DNA of 64,000 bases from Streptomyces sp. Ru72. Lineage in GTDB: Bacteria > Actinomycetota > Actinomycetes > Streptomycetales > Streptomycetaceae. The notes below the pieces were generated by a model. The model did no database searches and was not told where the DNA came from. It was given only the letters and a program-made list of their open reading frames with translations. The stretch spans positions 1 to 64,000 of the forward strand of contig NZ_PQSR01000008.1 in the NCBI RefSeq assembly GCF_002920635.1, read 5' to 3'. Both the position numbers and the translations under genes were made by a program. Shown here one piece after another: positions 44,058 to 55,614 of this stretch (its first letter is position 1; every line of letters begins with the position of its first letter).

Positions 44058-44437
44058 GTGTCGAGCGTGCGGTGCCGACGTTACCCGGCCGCATCACGTC
44101 TGTTTCCCACGGGGAACGCTGCCCTCAGCGGGGGCGGGGGGTGGGTGTGAGGGTTCCGGGGGCGGGGTGGGGGCGCGGTGTGAGACGGGGCGCGGAAGGA
44201 CGGCACGTGCGCGACGCCTTTTCTCCGGCTCCGCCTTCCTCGCGTCGCGAGGAACCGGGCGCGCCCACACAGGTGGCGTACCGGCGGACTGCGACACATC
44301 TGGGACATGTGTCGCACCTGCGGACGCGTCATGCAGCCGCTGCCGCGCGCACAGCCCGGCCACGAGGACTGCGCCGGGCGCCGAGTCCGCGGGACGCCCC
44401 ACGACCGTTGTCAGAGCCGACTGGCAGAGTGTTCGAC
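44058..44437. other. Regulatory intergenic region of the nir operon and of the gene at 44438
   Basis: The 380 bases hold the upstream regions of two divergent genes. The GlnR-like site lies near the nir side. In between is a very GC-rich, G-run region (44130-44200) with no convincing reading frame. I see no other defined site. Confidence 0.5.
44080..44106. promoter_or_regulatory. GlnR-like operator upstream of the nir operon
   Basis: The pattern GTTAC-n6-GCATC-n6-GTTTC has the exact 11-bp spacing expected for adjacent GlnR half-sites. It lies ~23-49 bases upstream of the start of the first operon gene. It supports activation of the nitrite genes under nitrogen limitation. Confidence 0.6.
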
Positions 44438-45052
44438 ATGGAGCAGGAGCACCAGCAGCGCACGTCAGTTCGCCTCGTCGTCGTGGATCCGGAACTGGAC
44501 GCTCAATGCGAGCGGGTGGAGCAGCACTTGCTGACCCCCCTGGTCGGGGCTCCCCGTGACGGGTGTGATCACGCGCTGTTCGCGGGCGGACTCGCCGCCT
44601 TCCGGCGCGTCCGGGCGGCATTGGCCGAAGCGGTGGCGCGCGGACCGCGGGTGTGGACGCCGAACGGCCGCTGGGAGCACGAGGGTCTGCGCGTCGTCCG
44701 GCTGCCCACCGAAGAGACGGACCTGTTGTACGCACTGCTGCGTGAGCTGTCCGGGGCCCTCGTCGCATCACCGCAGCAGTCGGGCGGCGTCGCCGCGTTC
44801 CTCAGCGACGTGTCCGCCGAGGGCGAGTCCGCGGCCGGCCTGGTCGGTGCGTTGGCGCGTGTGCTGTCGATGGTGGACCTCACGCCCGACGCCGACACCG
44901 ACGTCCTCCTCGCCGCGCTGGAGGCGGCCGGCGACGGGACGGGCGACGACGTGCGGCTCTCCTACGCCCAGGAGGAGGCATGGCAGCGGCTCGCCCACCG
45001 CGTGACCATGCTGCTGACCGAGTCCGCTCCGCTGCACCGTTTCCTCTACTGA
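44438..45052 (+). CDS. Conserved Streptomyces protein of unknown function
   Basis: A 204-residue soluble protein. No signal peptide, membrane segment or known domain is visible. It is acidic and helical, for example LAAFRRVRAALAEAVARG, LLYALLRELSGALVAS and EAWQRLAHRVTMLLTESAPLHRFLY. ATG 44438 is the start since upstream frame is GC-rich noise. It is alone, and a long perfect hairpin terminator follows its stop. It is divergent from the nir operon across a 380-base gap; no functional link is evident. Confidence 0.7.
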   Translation: MEQEHQQRTSVRLVVVDPELDAQCERVEQHLLTPLVGAPRDGCDHALFAGGLAAFRRVRAALAEAVARGPRVWTPNGRWEHEGLRVVRLPTEETDLLYALLRELSGALVASPQQSGGVAAFLSDVSAEGESAAGLVGALARVLSMVDLTPDADTDVLLAALEAAGDGTGDDVRLSYAQEEAWQRLAHRVTMLLTESAPLHRFLY

Positions 45053-45057
45053 CACGC

Positions 45058-45096
45058 GAGAGGGCGGCACCCCCCGCACAGGGGTGCCGCCCTCTC
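45058..45096. terminator. Perfect 16-bp hairpin between the 44438 gene and ppdK
   Basis: GAGAGGGCGGCACCCC pairs with its inverted copy over a 7-base loop, 5 bases after the stop of the 44438 gene. ppdK converges from the right, so it can terminate both. Confidence 0.85.
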
Positions 45097-45182
45097 TCCG
45101 TGCTCCGGAACCGCTGCCCTGTCGGTGAGGGTCGGGGTGACCGACAGTGGTTCCGGCGTTCGGCGAAGGTCCGTCCGAAGCC

Positions 45183-47924
<2,742 letters not shown>

Positions 47925-48391
47925 GGTCTCGACTCCTCGAGGACGCGGTGGCTGCCCTGACGGCGAGGAACATACCCAGATCAAAGGCGTCTGGGTACGT
48001 CCACTTGCGCGTCATGCGCCCGTAACCACTCGCCCACCACCGGATCGAAAGTCAAACCTTGGCAAGTGGCGACCGGGCGATGTTTTCACTTCTTGAAGGC
48101 ATCAACGCCCGTAGAGGGGGTTTGATGCTCACATGAGCAGCTCTCGACACTTCTGATTTTCGATCGATGAACGATCAAGGGATGACACTCAGTGCCACCC
48201 CTTGAGGAAGTGCAACCGCTCAAGATCCGCTCATCTGAGCGCAACCCCTATCAGGGGTGGCGAGAATCACGCTAACCGAGGTCGCCCGATTTCACCATGC
48301 GGACGCCGATCCGGGCCGAAATGCGACTGTCACGCACACGACAAGAACGGGGGGCAAGGTCTTTCGGGCGCGGGCGGCGGATGGTGGGGAC
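47925..48391. other. Long leader/regulatory region upstream of ppdK
   Basis: About 467 bases between the ppdK start and the end of the ROK regulator gene (both minus strand). The region is unusually rich in A and T for this genome. It holds an imperfect palindrome at 48177-48203 (AAGGGATGACAC, 3-base spacer, GTGCCACCCCTT; 10 of 12 pairs) and a short hairpin ACCCCTATCAGGGGT at 48244-48258 that may end the ROK transcript. No gene was found. Confidence 0.6.
48177..48203. promoter_or_regulatory. Imperfect palindrome upstream of ppdK
   Basis: Two 12-base arms match at 10 positions around a 3-base centre. It lies ~255 bases upstream of ppdK. It may be an operator or a transcript hairpin; nothing in the sequence decides this. 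Confidence 0.4.
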
Positions 48392-49612
48392 TTAGACACC
48401 CAGTGCCGTCAGCCGCTCCTCCACGCGCTCCGGTGCGTACAGGTGCTCGACGACCAACGCGCCCGCACCCACCAGCCCCGCCCGCTCCCCGAGCCGCGAG
48501 ACCACCACGTCCAGATGCGCGGTGGAGCGGGGCAGCGCCCGCTGGTACAGCAGTTCCCGTACGCCCGTCAGGAACGGCGTCCCGGCCAGGTCGCCCGCGA
48601 TCATCAGCACCCCCGGGTTCAGCAGGGTCACCACGGTCGCCAGCACCTCCCCGACCCTCCGCCCGGCCTCCCGGGCGAGCGCGACGGCCTCCGGGTGCCC
48701 CGCGGCCAGCAGGTCCCGCACGTCCGAGCCCGAGGCGGCCGGCACCCCCGCCTGAGCCAGCCGGCGCGCCACGGCACCACCGCTCGCGACGGCGGCCAGG
48801 CAGCCGTAGGACCCGCAGCGGCACAGCGCGTCGGCGCCCTCGGGGACCCGGATGTGCCCGATGTCGCCGGCGCCCCCGTCGATGCCGCGGTAGATCCGGC
48901 CGTCCACGACCACGCCCGCGCCGATCCCGGTCGAGACCTTGACCAGCGCGAACGCCCGGCAGTCCTGGTGTGCGGTGCGCTGCTCGCCGTAGGCCATCAG
49001 GTTCGCGTCGTTGTCGACCAGGACGGGGACGTCGGCGGCGCCGCGCGCGTGCTCGGTGAAGGCGCGGGCGAGGCGCCCCGTTATGTCGTAGCCGTCCCAG
49101 CCCGGCATGATCGGCGGCTGCACGACCCGGCCGGTGTCGCTGTCGACGGGGCCCGGTACCGCGAGGCCGATCCCGCAGACCTCGTGCGCCTGATGGCCCG
49201 CCTTGTCGAGGAGTCCGGCGAACCAGCGGCCCAGTTCGCCGAGGACGGCGTCCGGGCCCTCCTCCAGGAGCAGGACGCCGCTGCGCTCGGCCAGGATCTC
49301 CCCGGCCAGGGTGAGGACGGCCGCGCGGGCGTGCCGGGTGTCGAGGTCGGCGGCGAGCACCACGGCATGGGCGTCGTCGAACTCGAGCGTGATCGAGGGG
49401 CGTCCGCCCAGCGGCGAGTCGACCGGTCCGCCCGCACCCTCGCGCAGCCACCCGGCCCGGAACAGCCGGTCCAGGCGCTGGCCGACCGTGGCCCGGGACA
49501 GGCCGGTGGCCTGCTGCAGGGCACCCCGGGTCGTGGCGCGGCCACTGCGCACCAGTTCGAGCAGATCTCCGGCGCCGGCCGACGCGCCCGGCTTTCCGGG
49601 TCTTCCCCTCAT
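48392..49612 (-). CDS. ROK-family transcriptional regulator
   Basis: A 406-residue regulator. The N-terminal winged helix is near residues 18-60 (TTRGALQQATGLSRATVGQRLDRL, a single helix-turn-helix). The ROK sugar-binding domain follows with VLVDNDANLMAYGE and the zinc motif CRCGSYGCL. The common Glu after GCL is replaced by Ala (CLAAVAS). It would sense a sugar and control the divergent glycosidase genes at 49743. ATG 49612 is preferred to GTG 49618 because GGGGGTG lies at better spacing. Confidence 0.92.
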   Translation of the reverse strand: MRGRPGKPGASAGAGDLLELVRSGRATTRGALQQATGLSRATVGQRLDRLFRAGWLREGAGGPVDSPLGGRPSITLEFDDAHAVVLAADLDTRHARAAVLTLAGEILAERSGVLLLEEGPDAVLGELGRWFAGLLDKAGHQAHEVCGIGLAVPGPVDSDTGRVVQPPIMPGWDGYDITGRLARAFTEHARGAADVPVLVDNDANLMAYGEQRTAHQDCRAFALVKVSTGIGAGVVVDGRIYRGIDGGAGDIGHIRVPEGADALCRCGSYGCLAAVASGGAVARRLAQAGVPAASGSDVRDLLAAGHPEAVALAREAGRRVGEVLATVVTLLNPGVLMIAGDLAGTPFLTGVRELLYQRALPRSTAHLDVVVSRLGERAGLVGAGALVVEHLYAPERVEERLTALGV

Positions 49613-49742
49613 GCACACCCCCTTGCGTTCACCAACCTTGCATTACATATTGAGTTTTGCGTGTTAAATAGACGTAACCCTACGGTAGCCGCTGCCGAAC
49701 CGCGCCGAACCCTTCGGCCACACGTCTTACGGGGAGACCTGA

Positions 49743-51371
49743 GTGGAGCGCACGACCCAACTCACCGCCCGCCGCACGGAACCGGCACCTCCCGCCCGCC
49801 ACTCGAGCTCACCGACCACGTCCCGCCCCCGTGAGGCCACCCCTTCCGGAACACGTGTATACGAACCGGACGTTCCCGGATCGCTGCACGTCAGGGCGGC
49901 GCAGGTACTCGACGCCAACTGGACGGGGACGTCCACGGTGCCCTCGCGCGGGCTGTACCCGCACCAGTGGTCCTGGGACTCGGCGTTCATCGCGATCGGG
50001 CTGCGCCACATCTCCCCGTTACGGGCGCAGACCGAGCTCGAGACGCTGCTGGACGCACAGTGGGCGGACGGGCGGATCCCGCACATCGTGTTCAACCCCT
50101 CCGTGCCCTTCGACGCGTACTTCCCGAGCCCCGACTTCTGGCGCTCCTCCACGGCCGGGCGCGCCGCGGGCGCCCCGCGCACCGTACAGACCTCGGGCAT
50201 CGTGCAGCCACCGGTACACGCGCTCGCGGCCTGGCTGGTGCATCTGGCCGACCCGGGGCTGTCCCTGGCGCGCGGCTTCCTCGCCCGGGTCCACCCGCGC
50301 CTGGCGGCCTGGCACCGCTATCTGCTGCACCGCCGTGACCTGGGCGGCGGCGGGCTGGCCTCGGTGGTGCACCCCTGGGAGCAGGGCATGGACAACAGCC
50401 CCGCCTGGGACGCTCCGCTGTCCCGGATCACCCCGGCCCCGGCCCGCTCGTTCCGCCGCGCCGACCTGGCCCACGGCGCGGCGGAGGACCGGCCGACGGA
50501 TCTGGACTACGGGCGGTACGTACGACTGGCGACGGAGTACCGCGACGGCGGATACGCCGACGGAGCAGACAAGGGGGCGGCCCGTAGGGCCTCGGTTGAG
50601 GTTGGTGGGAGACGGGTGGGCCGCTTCGCGGTGGAGGACCCGGCGTTCAACGCTCTGCTGATCGCGTCGGAGCACGCGCTGGCCCGGATCGCACAGGAGC
50701 TGGGCGCACCGGGGACGGCACGGCACGCCCGCGCGGAGCGCCTGACGGAGGCTCTGATCGACCGGCTCTGGGACCCGGTGGAGGGGATGTTCTTCTGCCG
50801 GGACGTCTATGGGGGCGAGGCGCGGGAGAGCGGTGCTCTCGATCGAGATCGGCGCTTTGGAAGCAGCGCTCTCGGACAAGAGCGCCGCTCCCCCACCGGC
50901 ACCCTCGTCCCCGAGCGCACCGTCTCCGGCCTCATCCCCCTGCTGCTGCCCACGCTCCCGCGCGACATCGCCACCGCCCTCGTCCGCACCCTGCGCGGGC
51001 CGCACTTCTCGCTCGGCGACAACACCCGGCTCGTACCCAGCTACGACCTGCTCGGCGAGTCCTTCGATCCCCACCGGTACTGGCGCGGGCCCGCCTGGTT
51101 CAACACCGGCTGGCTGCTGGAGCGCGGCCTGCGCGTGCACGGCGAGCGGGCGGACGCCGACGCGCTGCGCGAGGCCCTGCTGGAGACCGCGGGCACCTCC
51201 GACTTCGCGGAGTACGTCGATCCGTACACCGGTGAGGCGTGCGGAGCGGTCGGCTTCGGCTGGACCGCCGCCCTCACGCTCGACCTGCTCCACGACCACC
51301 CCGGACAGGGCGTGTCCCCGACGGGCATCGGCACGTTCGACAGGAGCGACAAGGGAGGGGGCCGGGGATGA
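49743..51371 (+). CDS. GH63/MGH-type glycoside hydrolase
   Basis: A 542-residue (alpha/alpha)6-barrel glycosidase of the trehalase/GH63 type. Core motifs are YPHQWSWDSAFIAIGL near residue 75 and YWRGPAWFNTGWLLE near 442, and the general-acid Asp is probably in QWSWDSAF. Two segments look inserted: about residues 279-297 (DKGAARRASVEVGGRR) and 360-382 (ARESGALDRDRRFGSS..). The second is encoded by near-palindromic DNA. It may act on mannosylglycerate or glucosyl-type substrates; the substrate is not clear. It overlaps the next gene as ATGA and is divergent from the ROK repressor. Confidence 0.82.
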   Translation: MERTTQLTARRTEPAPPARHSSSPTTSRPREATPSGTRVYEPDVPGSLHVRAAQVLDANWTGTSTVPSRGLYPHQWSWDSAFIAIGLRHISPLRAQTELETLLDAQWADGRIPHIVFNPSVPFDAYFPSPDFWRSSTAGRAAGAPRTVQTSGIVQPPVHALAAWLVHLADPGLSLARGFLARVHPRLAAWHRYLLHRRDLGGGGLASVVHPWEQGMDNSPAWDAPLSRITPAPARSFRRADLAHGAAEDRPTDLDYGRYVRLATEYRDGGYADGADKGAARRASVEVGGRRVGRFAVEDPAFNALLIASEHALARIAQELGAPGTARHARAERLTEALIDRLWDPVEGMFFCRDVYGGEARESGALDRDRRFGSSALGQERRSPTGTLVPERTVSGLIPLLLPTLPRDIATALVRTLRGPHFSLGDNTRLVPSYDLLGESFDPHRYWRGPAWFNTGWLLERGLRVHGERADADALREALLETAGTSDFAEYVDPYTGEACGAVGFGWTAALTLDLLHDHPGQGVSPTGIGTFDRSDKGGGRG

Positions 51372-53305
51372 CGGACCGGCATCATCTGCTCGTGTGCGGC
51401 GGGACGTTCGCCGCCGTGAGCGACAGCGGGGACATCAGCGGGGTTCGGGGCGTCACCTCCCCGTCCGGGTTGTTCGTGCGGGACGCACGCCATCTGAGTC
51501 GCTGGCAGCTGACGGTGAACGGCGCGGTGCCCGAGACGCTCACGCCGGTCGCCGACGGAGACACGGCGCGCTGCGTCCTCGTGCCGCGCGGAGGCCGCCA
51601 GGAGCCGCCCGCCCACACGCTCTTCCGCGAACAGGCCGTCGTCGACGGTGCGTTCGTGGAGTCGCTGCGCGTCACCAGCAACCGCCCGGTGCCGACCACG
51701 GTCCGTGTCGCCGTCACCGCGGACGCCGATTTCACGGACCAGTTCGAGCTGCGCTCCGACCACCGTACGTACGCCAAGACGGGGGCCGTGCGCTTCCGCC
51801 GGGTGCTCGAGGACGGCGTGGAGTTCGGCTACCGGCGCGGCGAGTGGCGCTCCTGCACGAGGGTCACGGCGGAGCCCGCGCCGGACGGTGTCGAGGAGAC
51901 GGGCACGGGGGCCCGGCGCCTGGTGTGGACACTGGAGCTGGAGCCGCACGGCTCGGCGGAACTGTCCCTGCGGGTCGCCGCCCGGCCGCACGGGGCGGCG
52001 CAGGCTCCCCCGGTCCCCGCGTCCCCGGCCGCCGCCAACCACCGGCTCCTCCGCCTGGAGGGCGAGTTCATGGAAGGCATCGCCTTCCCCACCGGCTGGC
52101 CCGAGCTGGCCGCGGCCTGTGCGCGGGGCCTGTCCGACCTCGCCTCGCTCCAGGTCCCGGCGACGGGCCCCGACCGCGAGGAGCTGCGCGTCCCGGCGGC
52201 CGGCGCGCCCTGGTTCCTCACGCTCCTCGCCCGCGACGCACTCCTGACCTCCCTCTTCCTGCTCCCCTACCGCCCCGAGCCGGCGGCGGCCACCCTGCCC
52301 GCCCTCGCCGCGACCCAGGCGACCGAGGTCGCCACCGGCTCGGTCGCCCAGCCGGGGAAGATCGTGCACGAGGTGCGGCACGGGGAGCTGGCACACTTCG
52401 GGCAGGTGCCGTACGGGCGCTACTACGGCTCGGTCGACGCGACACCGCTCTTCCTGGTGCTGCTCGGGGCCTACGTCGAGCAGACCGGGGACACGGCGAT
52501 GGCTCGCCGCCTGGAGCCCCACGCCCGCGCGGCCATCGGCTGGATGCTGGACCACGGCGGCCTCACCTCGCGCGGCTACCTGGTCTACCGCGCCGACCAG
52601 GGCGGACTCGCCAACCAGAACTGGAAGGACTCCCCCGGCGCGATCTGCTCCGCCGACGGGAGCCGCCCCACCGGGCCGGTGATGGCGGCGGGCGCGCAGG
52701 GGTACGCGTACGACGCGTTGCGCCGCACGGCGCACCTGGCGCGCACGGTGTGGGAGGACGAGGTGTACGCGGCGCTGCTGGAACAGGCGGCCGCGGATCT
52801 GCGTGACCGCTTCCAGCGGGACTTCTGGATGGACGACCGGGCGTTCCCGGCGCTGGCGCTGGACGGCGAGGGCCGTCAGGTGGACGCGCTGGCCTCGGAC
52901 GCGGGGCATCTGCTGTGGTCGGGCCTGCTGGACAAGGAGTACGGCGAACTGGTGGGCCGCCGCCTCCTGGAACCCGACTTCTTCTCGGGCTGGGGCGTCC
53001 GCACGCTGGCCGCGGACCAGGCGGCGTACCACCCGATGTCGTACCACCGCGGCTCGGTCTGGCCGCACGACAACGCGCTGATCACGCTGGGCCTCGCCCG
53101 CTACGGCCTGCACGACGAGGCCCGTGCGGTCGCCCACGCCCTGGTCGACGCGGCGACGGCGACGGGCCACCGGCTGCCGGAGGTGCTCGCCGGGTACGGC
53201 CGCGACAACCACCCGGAGCCGGTGCCGTACCCGCACGCCTGCGTCCGCGAGTCCCGCTCGGCGGCGACACCGCTCGCCCTGCTCACGGCGGTGGGCGGGG
53301 CGTAG
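51368..53305 (+). CDS. Glycogen-debranching-type N-terminal domain glycosidase
   Basis: A 645-residue protein. Residues ~1-215 form the debranching-enzyme N-terminal beta-domain (GVRGVTSPSGLFVRDARHLSRW). The rest is an (alpha/alpha)6 barrel with FLTLLARDALLTSLFLLPY, HEVRHGELAHFGQVPYGRYYGSVDATPLF and YHRGSVWPHDNALITLG. Such amylo-1,6-glucosidase-like proteins are widespread in Streptomyces and act on alpha-glucans or related storage sugars. It starts inside the stop codon of the GH63-like gene, so the pair is co-regulated, most likely by the ROK protein. Confidence 0.87.
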   Translation: MTDRHHLLVCGGTFAAVSDSGDISGVRGVTSPSGLFVRDARHLSRWQLTVNGAVPETLTPVADGDTARCVLVPRGGRQEPPAHTLFREQAVVDGAFVESLRVTSNRPVPTTVRVAVTADADFTDQFELRSDHRTYAKTGAVRFRRVLEDGVEFGYRRGEWRSCTRVTAEPAPDGVEETGTGARRLVWTLELEPHGSAELSLRVAARPHGAAQAPPVPASPAAANHRLLRLEGEFMEGIAFPTGWPELAAACARGLSDLASLQVPATGPDREELRVPAAGAPWFLTLLARDALLTSLFLLPYRPEPAAATLPALAATQATEVATGSVAQPGKIVHEVRHGELAHFGQVPYGRYYGSVDATPLFLVLLGAYVEQTGDTAMARRLEPHARAAIGWMLDHGGLTSRGYLVYRADQGGLANQNWKDSPGAICSADGSRPTGPVMAAGAQGYAYDALRRTAHLARTVWEDEVYAALLEQAAADLRDRFQRDFWMDDRAFPALALDGEGRQVDALASDAGHLLWSGLLDKEYGELVGRRLLEPDFFSGWGVRTLAADQAAYHPMSYHRGSVWPHDNALITLGLARYGLHDEARAVAHALVDAATATGHRLPEVLAGYGRDNHPEPVPYPHACVRESRSAATPLALLTAVGGA

Positions 53306-53601
53306 TCCGGCTCCTGCGGTGAGCAGGACGTAGCCCCACGGACACCCGGGACCGCGCGGAGCCAATGGGCGGGCGGCGCGCGGCCCCGGGGCGACTTGCT
53401 CCCGACGCCTCGCGTGTGCGACCGCGTGTGCGACCCGACGCGCTCCCGGACTGGTTGACCTGGGATTTGCCGGGTGTTTGCCGGGCGCTGGGACGTCGTG
53501 GTGAACGCATGTACCCGGCCACCCGTACGGGATGACGGCGGGCCGGCCTCCCCAGTGCGGCCCGCCCTCCACCACGGGCTTCGCACGGAAGGACCCTCGG
53601 G

Positions 53602-55572
53602 TTGCCTCTCAACACGCGCGCACCACACACGACGAGCAAGGCGGGGGCGGCCACCGACGGGGTCATGCCGGCGGAGGAGGACGAGCGACCGGTGTCGCAG
53701 GCGGCATCCGCCGCTGCGGACGGGCCCGCCGACCGTACGACGGAGCCGGACACCGAGGACGGCCCCACGGCCGAGCACGAGACGGCGGAAGCCGATGCCG
53801 CCGAAACCGAAGCCGCGGAAACCAAGACCACGGAAACCGAAGCCGAAGCCACCGAAAGCGAGGCCGCGGAGAACCGGGCCGGCATAGCCGACGGCCCCCG
53901 TCCCCGCTTCCGCCTGCGCACCTGGCGGGCCGACCACCCGCTCGCCGCCCGCGTCCTCGGTGTCACGGTCTCCGTGCTCGCCGGTGTCCTCCTCGTCGTC
54001 TCGCTCGTCATGCCCAACAGGCTCGGGAGCTTCCGGCCGGCCATGTTCACGCGGATCCCGGTGGAGGTGCTGATAGGCGGCGTCGTGCTGACCGCCCTGC
54101 CCCGACGGCCGCGGCTGGTCGTCGCCTGGGTCGGCGGTGTCGCGCTCGGCGTGCAGACCATGCTCAACCTGCTGGACGCCGGCTTCTACCAGTACCTCGG
54201 CCGCGACTTCAACGCCGTCCTCGACTGGCCCCTCCTCAGCGACGCCTACTCCTACCTCCAGGACACCCTCGGCGGGGCGGGCGCCCTGGGAGTCCTGCTC
54301 GCGGCCGTCGTCATCGTCCTCGTCGTCCTCGCCGTGTCGGCACTCTCGGTCGTGCGGCTCGGCAACGTCATGGCCCGGCACCGCGCCACCGCCACCCGTA
54401 CCGTCCTCGTGCTCAGCATGGTGTGGATGACGTGCACGGTCCTCGGCCTCCAGTTCGGCGGTGTGCCGCTGGCAGCCGAGCGCACCGTCACGATGCTCAA
54501 GGTCCGCTCCGACCTCATCCGTCAGACCCTCAGGGACGAGCGGGACTTCGCGAAGACCGCCAGGGTCGACGCCTTCGGCGCCACCCCGGGCTCGCAGCTC
54601 GTGCCCGGCCTGCGGGGCAAGGACATGATCTTCACGTTCATCGAGAGCTACGGCCGCAGCGCCATCGAGGACCCGATCATGGCACCCGGCGTCGACAAGA
54701 CCCTCGACACCAGCACCCAGGCCCTCGCCGAGGCCGGCTTCCACGCCAAGAGCGGCTGGCTGACCTCGGCGACGTACGGCGGCAGCAGCTGGCTCGGCCA
54801 CTCGACGTTCCTGTCGGGCCTGTGGATCGACAACCAGAACCGCTACCGCACCGTCACCACCAGCGACCACCTCAGCCTCACCAAGGCGTTCAAGAAGACC
54901 GGCGCCTGGGACACCGTCGGCATCATGCCCGGCGTGCAGAAGGGCTGGCCGGAGCAGAGGTTCTACGGCCTCGACAAGGTCTACAACGCCTTCGAGATGG
55001 GCTACAAGGGCCCGAAGTTCAGCTGGTCCACCATGCCCGACCAGTACGCGCTCGAGGCGTTCCAGCGCCTGGAGCACGGCAGGCAGCGCGACAAGCCGCT
55101 GATGTCGGAGATCATCCTGACCTCCAGCCACACCCCCTGGGCCCCCATCCCCAAGATGGTCGGCTGGAACCAGCTGGGCGACGGCTCGGTCTTCGACGCC
55201 ATCCAGAAGGCGGGCAACAAGCCCGACTACACCTACACCAGCGACATCCACTCCAAGGAGGAGTACGGCAAGTCCGTCCAGTACTCGGTGACCGCCCTCA
55301 CCCAGTTCCTCCAGCGCTACGGCACCGACGACACCGTGCTCGTCTTCCTCGGCGACCACCAGGCGAACGCCCACGTCAGCGGCGACCACGCCAGCCATGA
55401 CGTGCCCTGCGCGATCGTCGCCAAGGACCCGAAGGTCCTCGACAGGATCGCGAGCTGGGGCTGGACGGACGGCCTGCGGCCCGCGCACAACGCACCCGTG
55501 TGGAAGATGAGTTCGTTCCGCGACCGCTTCCTGACGGCGTACGGCTCCACGCCGCACCCGTCCGAGGACTGA
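53602..55572 (+). CDS. Sulfatase-fold membrane protein, LTA-synthase-like
   Basis: A 656-residue protein. An acidic, Glu/Ala/Thr-rich N-terminal segment (residues ~20-95) precedes five membrane spans (about residues 115-290). The alkaline-phosphatase-superfamily domain faces outside, with DMIFTFIESYGRSAIEDP near residue 345, HSTFLSGLW near 410 and FLGDHQANAHVSG near 590. Such enzymes transfer phosphoglycerol or other phospho groups in the cell envelope. TTG 53602 is the listed start with a weak AAGGACC; ATG 53665 is also possible. Substrate in Streptomyces is unknown. Confidence 0.85.
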   Translation: MPLNTRAPHTTSKAGAATDGVMPAEEDERPVSQAASAAADGPADRTTEPDTEDGPTAEHETAEADAAETEAAETKTTETEAEATESEAAENRAGIADGPRPRFRLRTWRADHPLAARVLGVTVSVLAGVLLVVSLVMPNRLGSFRPAMFTRIPVEVLIGGVVLTALPRRPRLVVAWVGGVALGVQTMLNLLDAGFYQYLGRDFNAVLDWPLLSDAYSYLQDTLGGAGALGVLLAAVVIVLVVLAVSALSVVRLGNVMARHRATATRTVLVLSMVWMTCTVLGLQFGGVPLAAERTVTMLKVRSDLIRQTLRDERDFAKTARVDAFGATPGSQLVPGLRGKDMIFTFIESYGRSAIEDPIMAPGVDKTLDTSTQALAEAGFHAKSGWLTSATYGGSSWLGHSTFLSGLWIDNQNRYRTVTTSDHLSLTKAFKKTGAWDTVGIMPGVQKGWPEQRFYGLDKVYNAFEMGYKGPKFSWSTMPDQYALEAFQRLEHGRQRDKPLMSEIILTSSHTPWAPIPKMVGWNQLGDGSVFDAIQKAGNKPDYTYTSDIHSKEEYGKSVQYSVTALTQFLQRYGTDDTVLVFLGDHQANAHVSGDHASHDVPCAIVAKDPKVLDRIASWGWTDGLRPAHNAPVWKMSSFRDRFLTAYGSTPHPSED

Positions 55573-55614
55573 TCAGCCTCCGGAGGTGTCGAGTCAGCCT
55601 CCGGAGGTGTCGAG
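55573..55614. repeat. Tandem 21-bp direct repeat at the end of dusB
   Basis: TCAGCCTCCGGAGGTGTCGA plus G occurs twice in a row (55573-55593 and 55594-55614). The right copy encodes the last codons and stop of dusB (LDTSGG-stop) on the minus strand. The left copy is the same sequence again after the stop. Confidence 0.95.

Noticed and set aside
44072..44437. Longer N-terminus for the gene at 44438
   Set aside because: Upstream sequence is Arg/Gly-rich and includes the GlnR-like site; the ATG at 44438 begins the protein-like part.
53101..55557. Minus-strand frame of 818 residues
   Set aside because: Antisense to the debranching-type and sulfatase-like genes; no domain.
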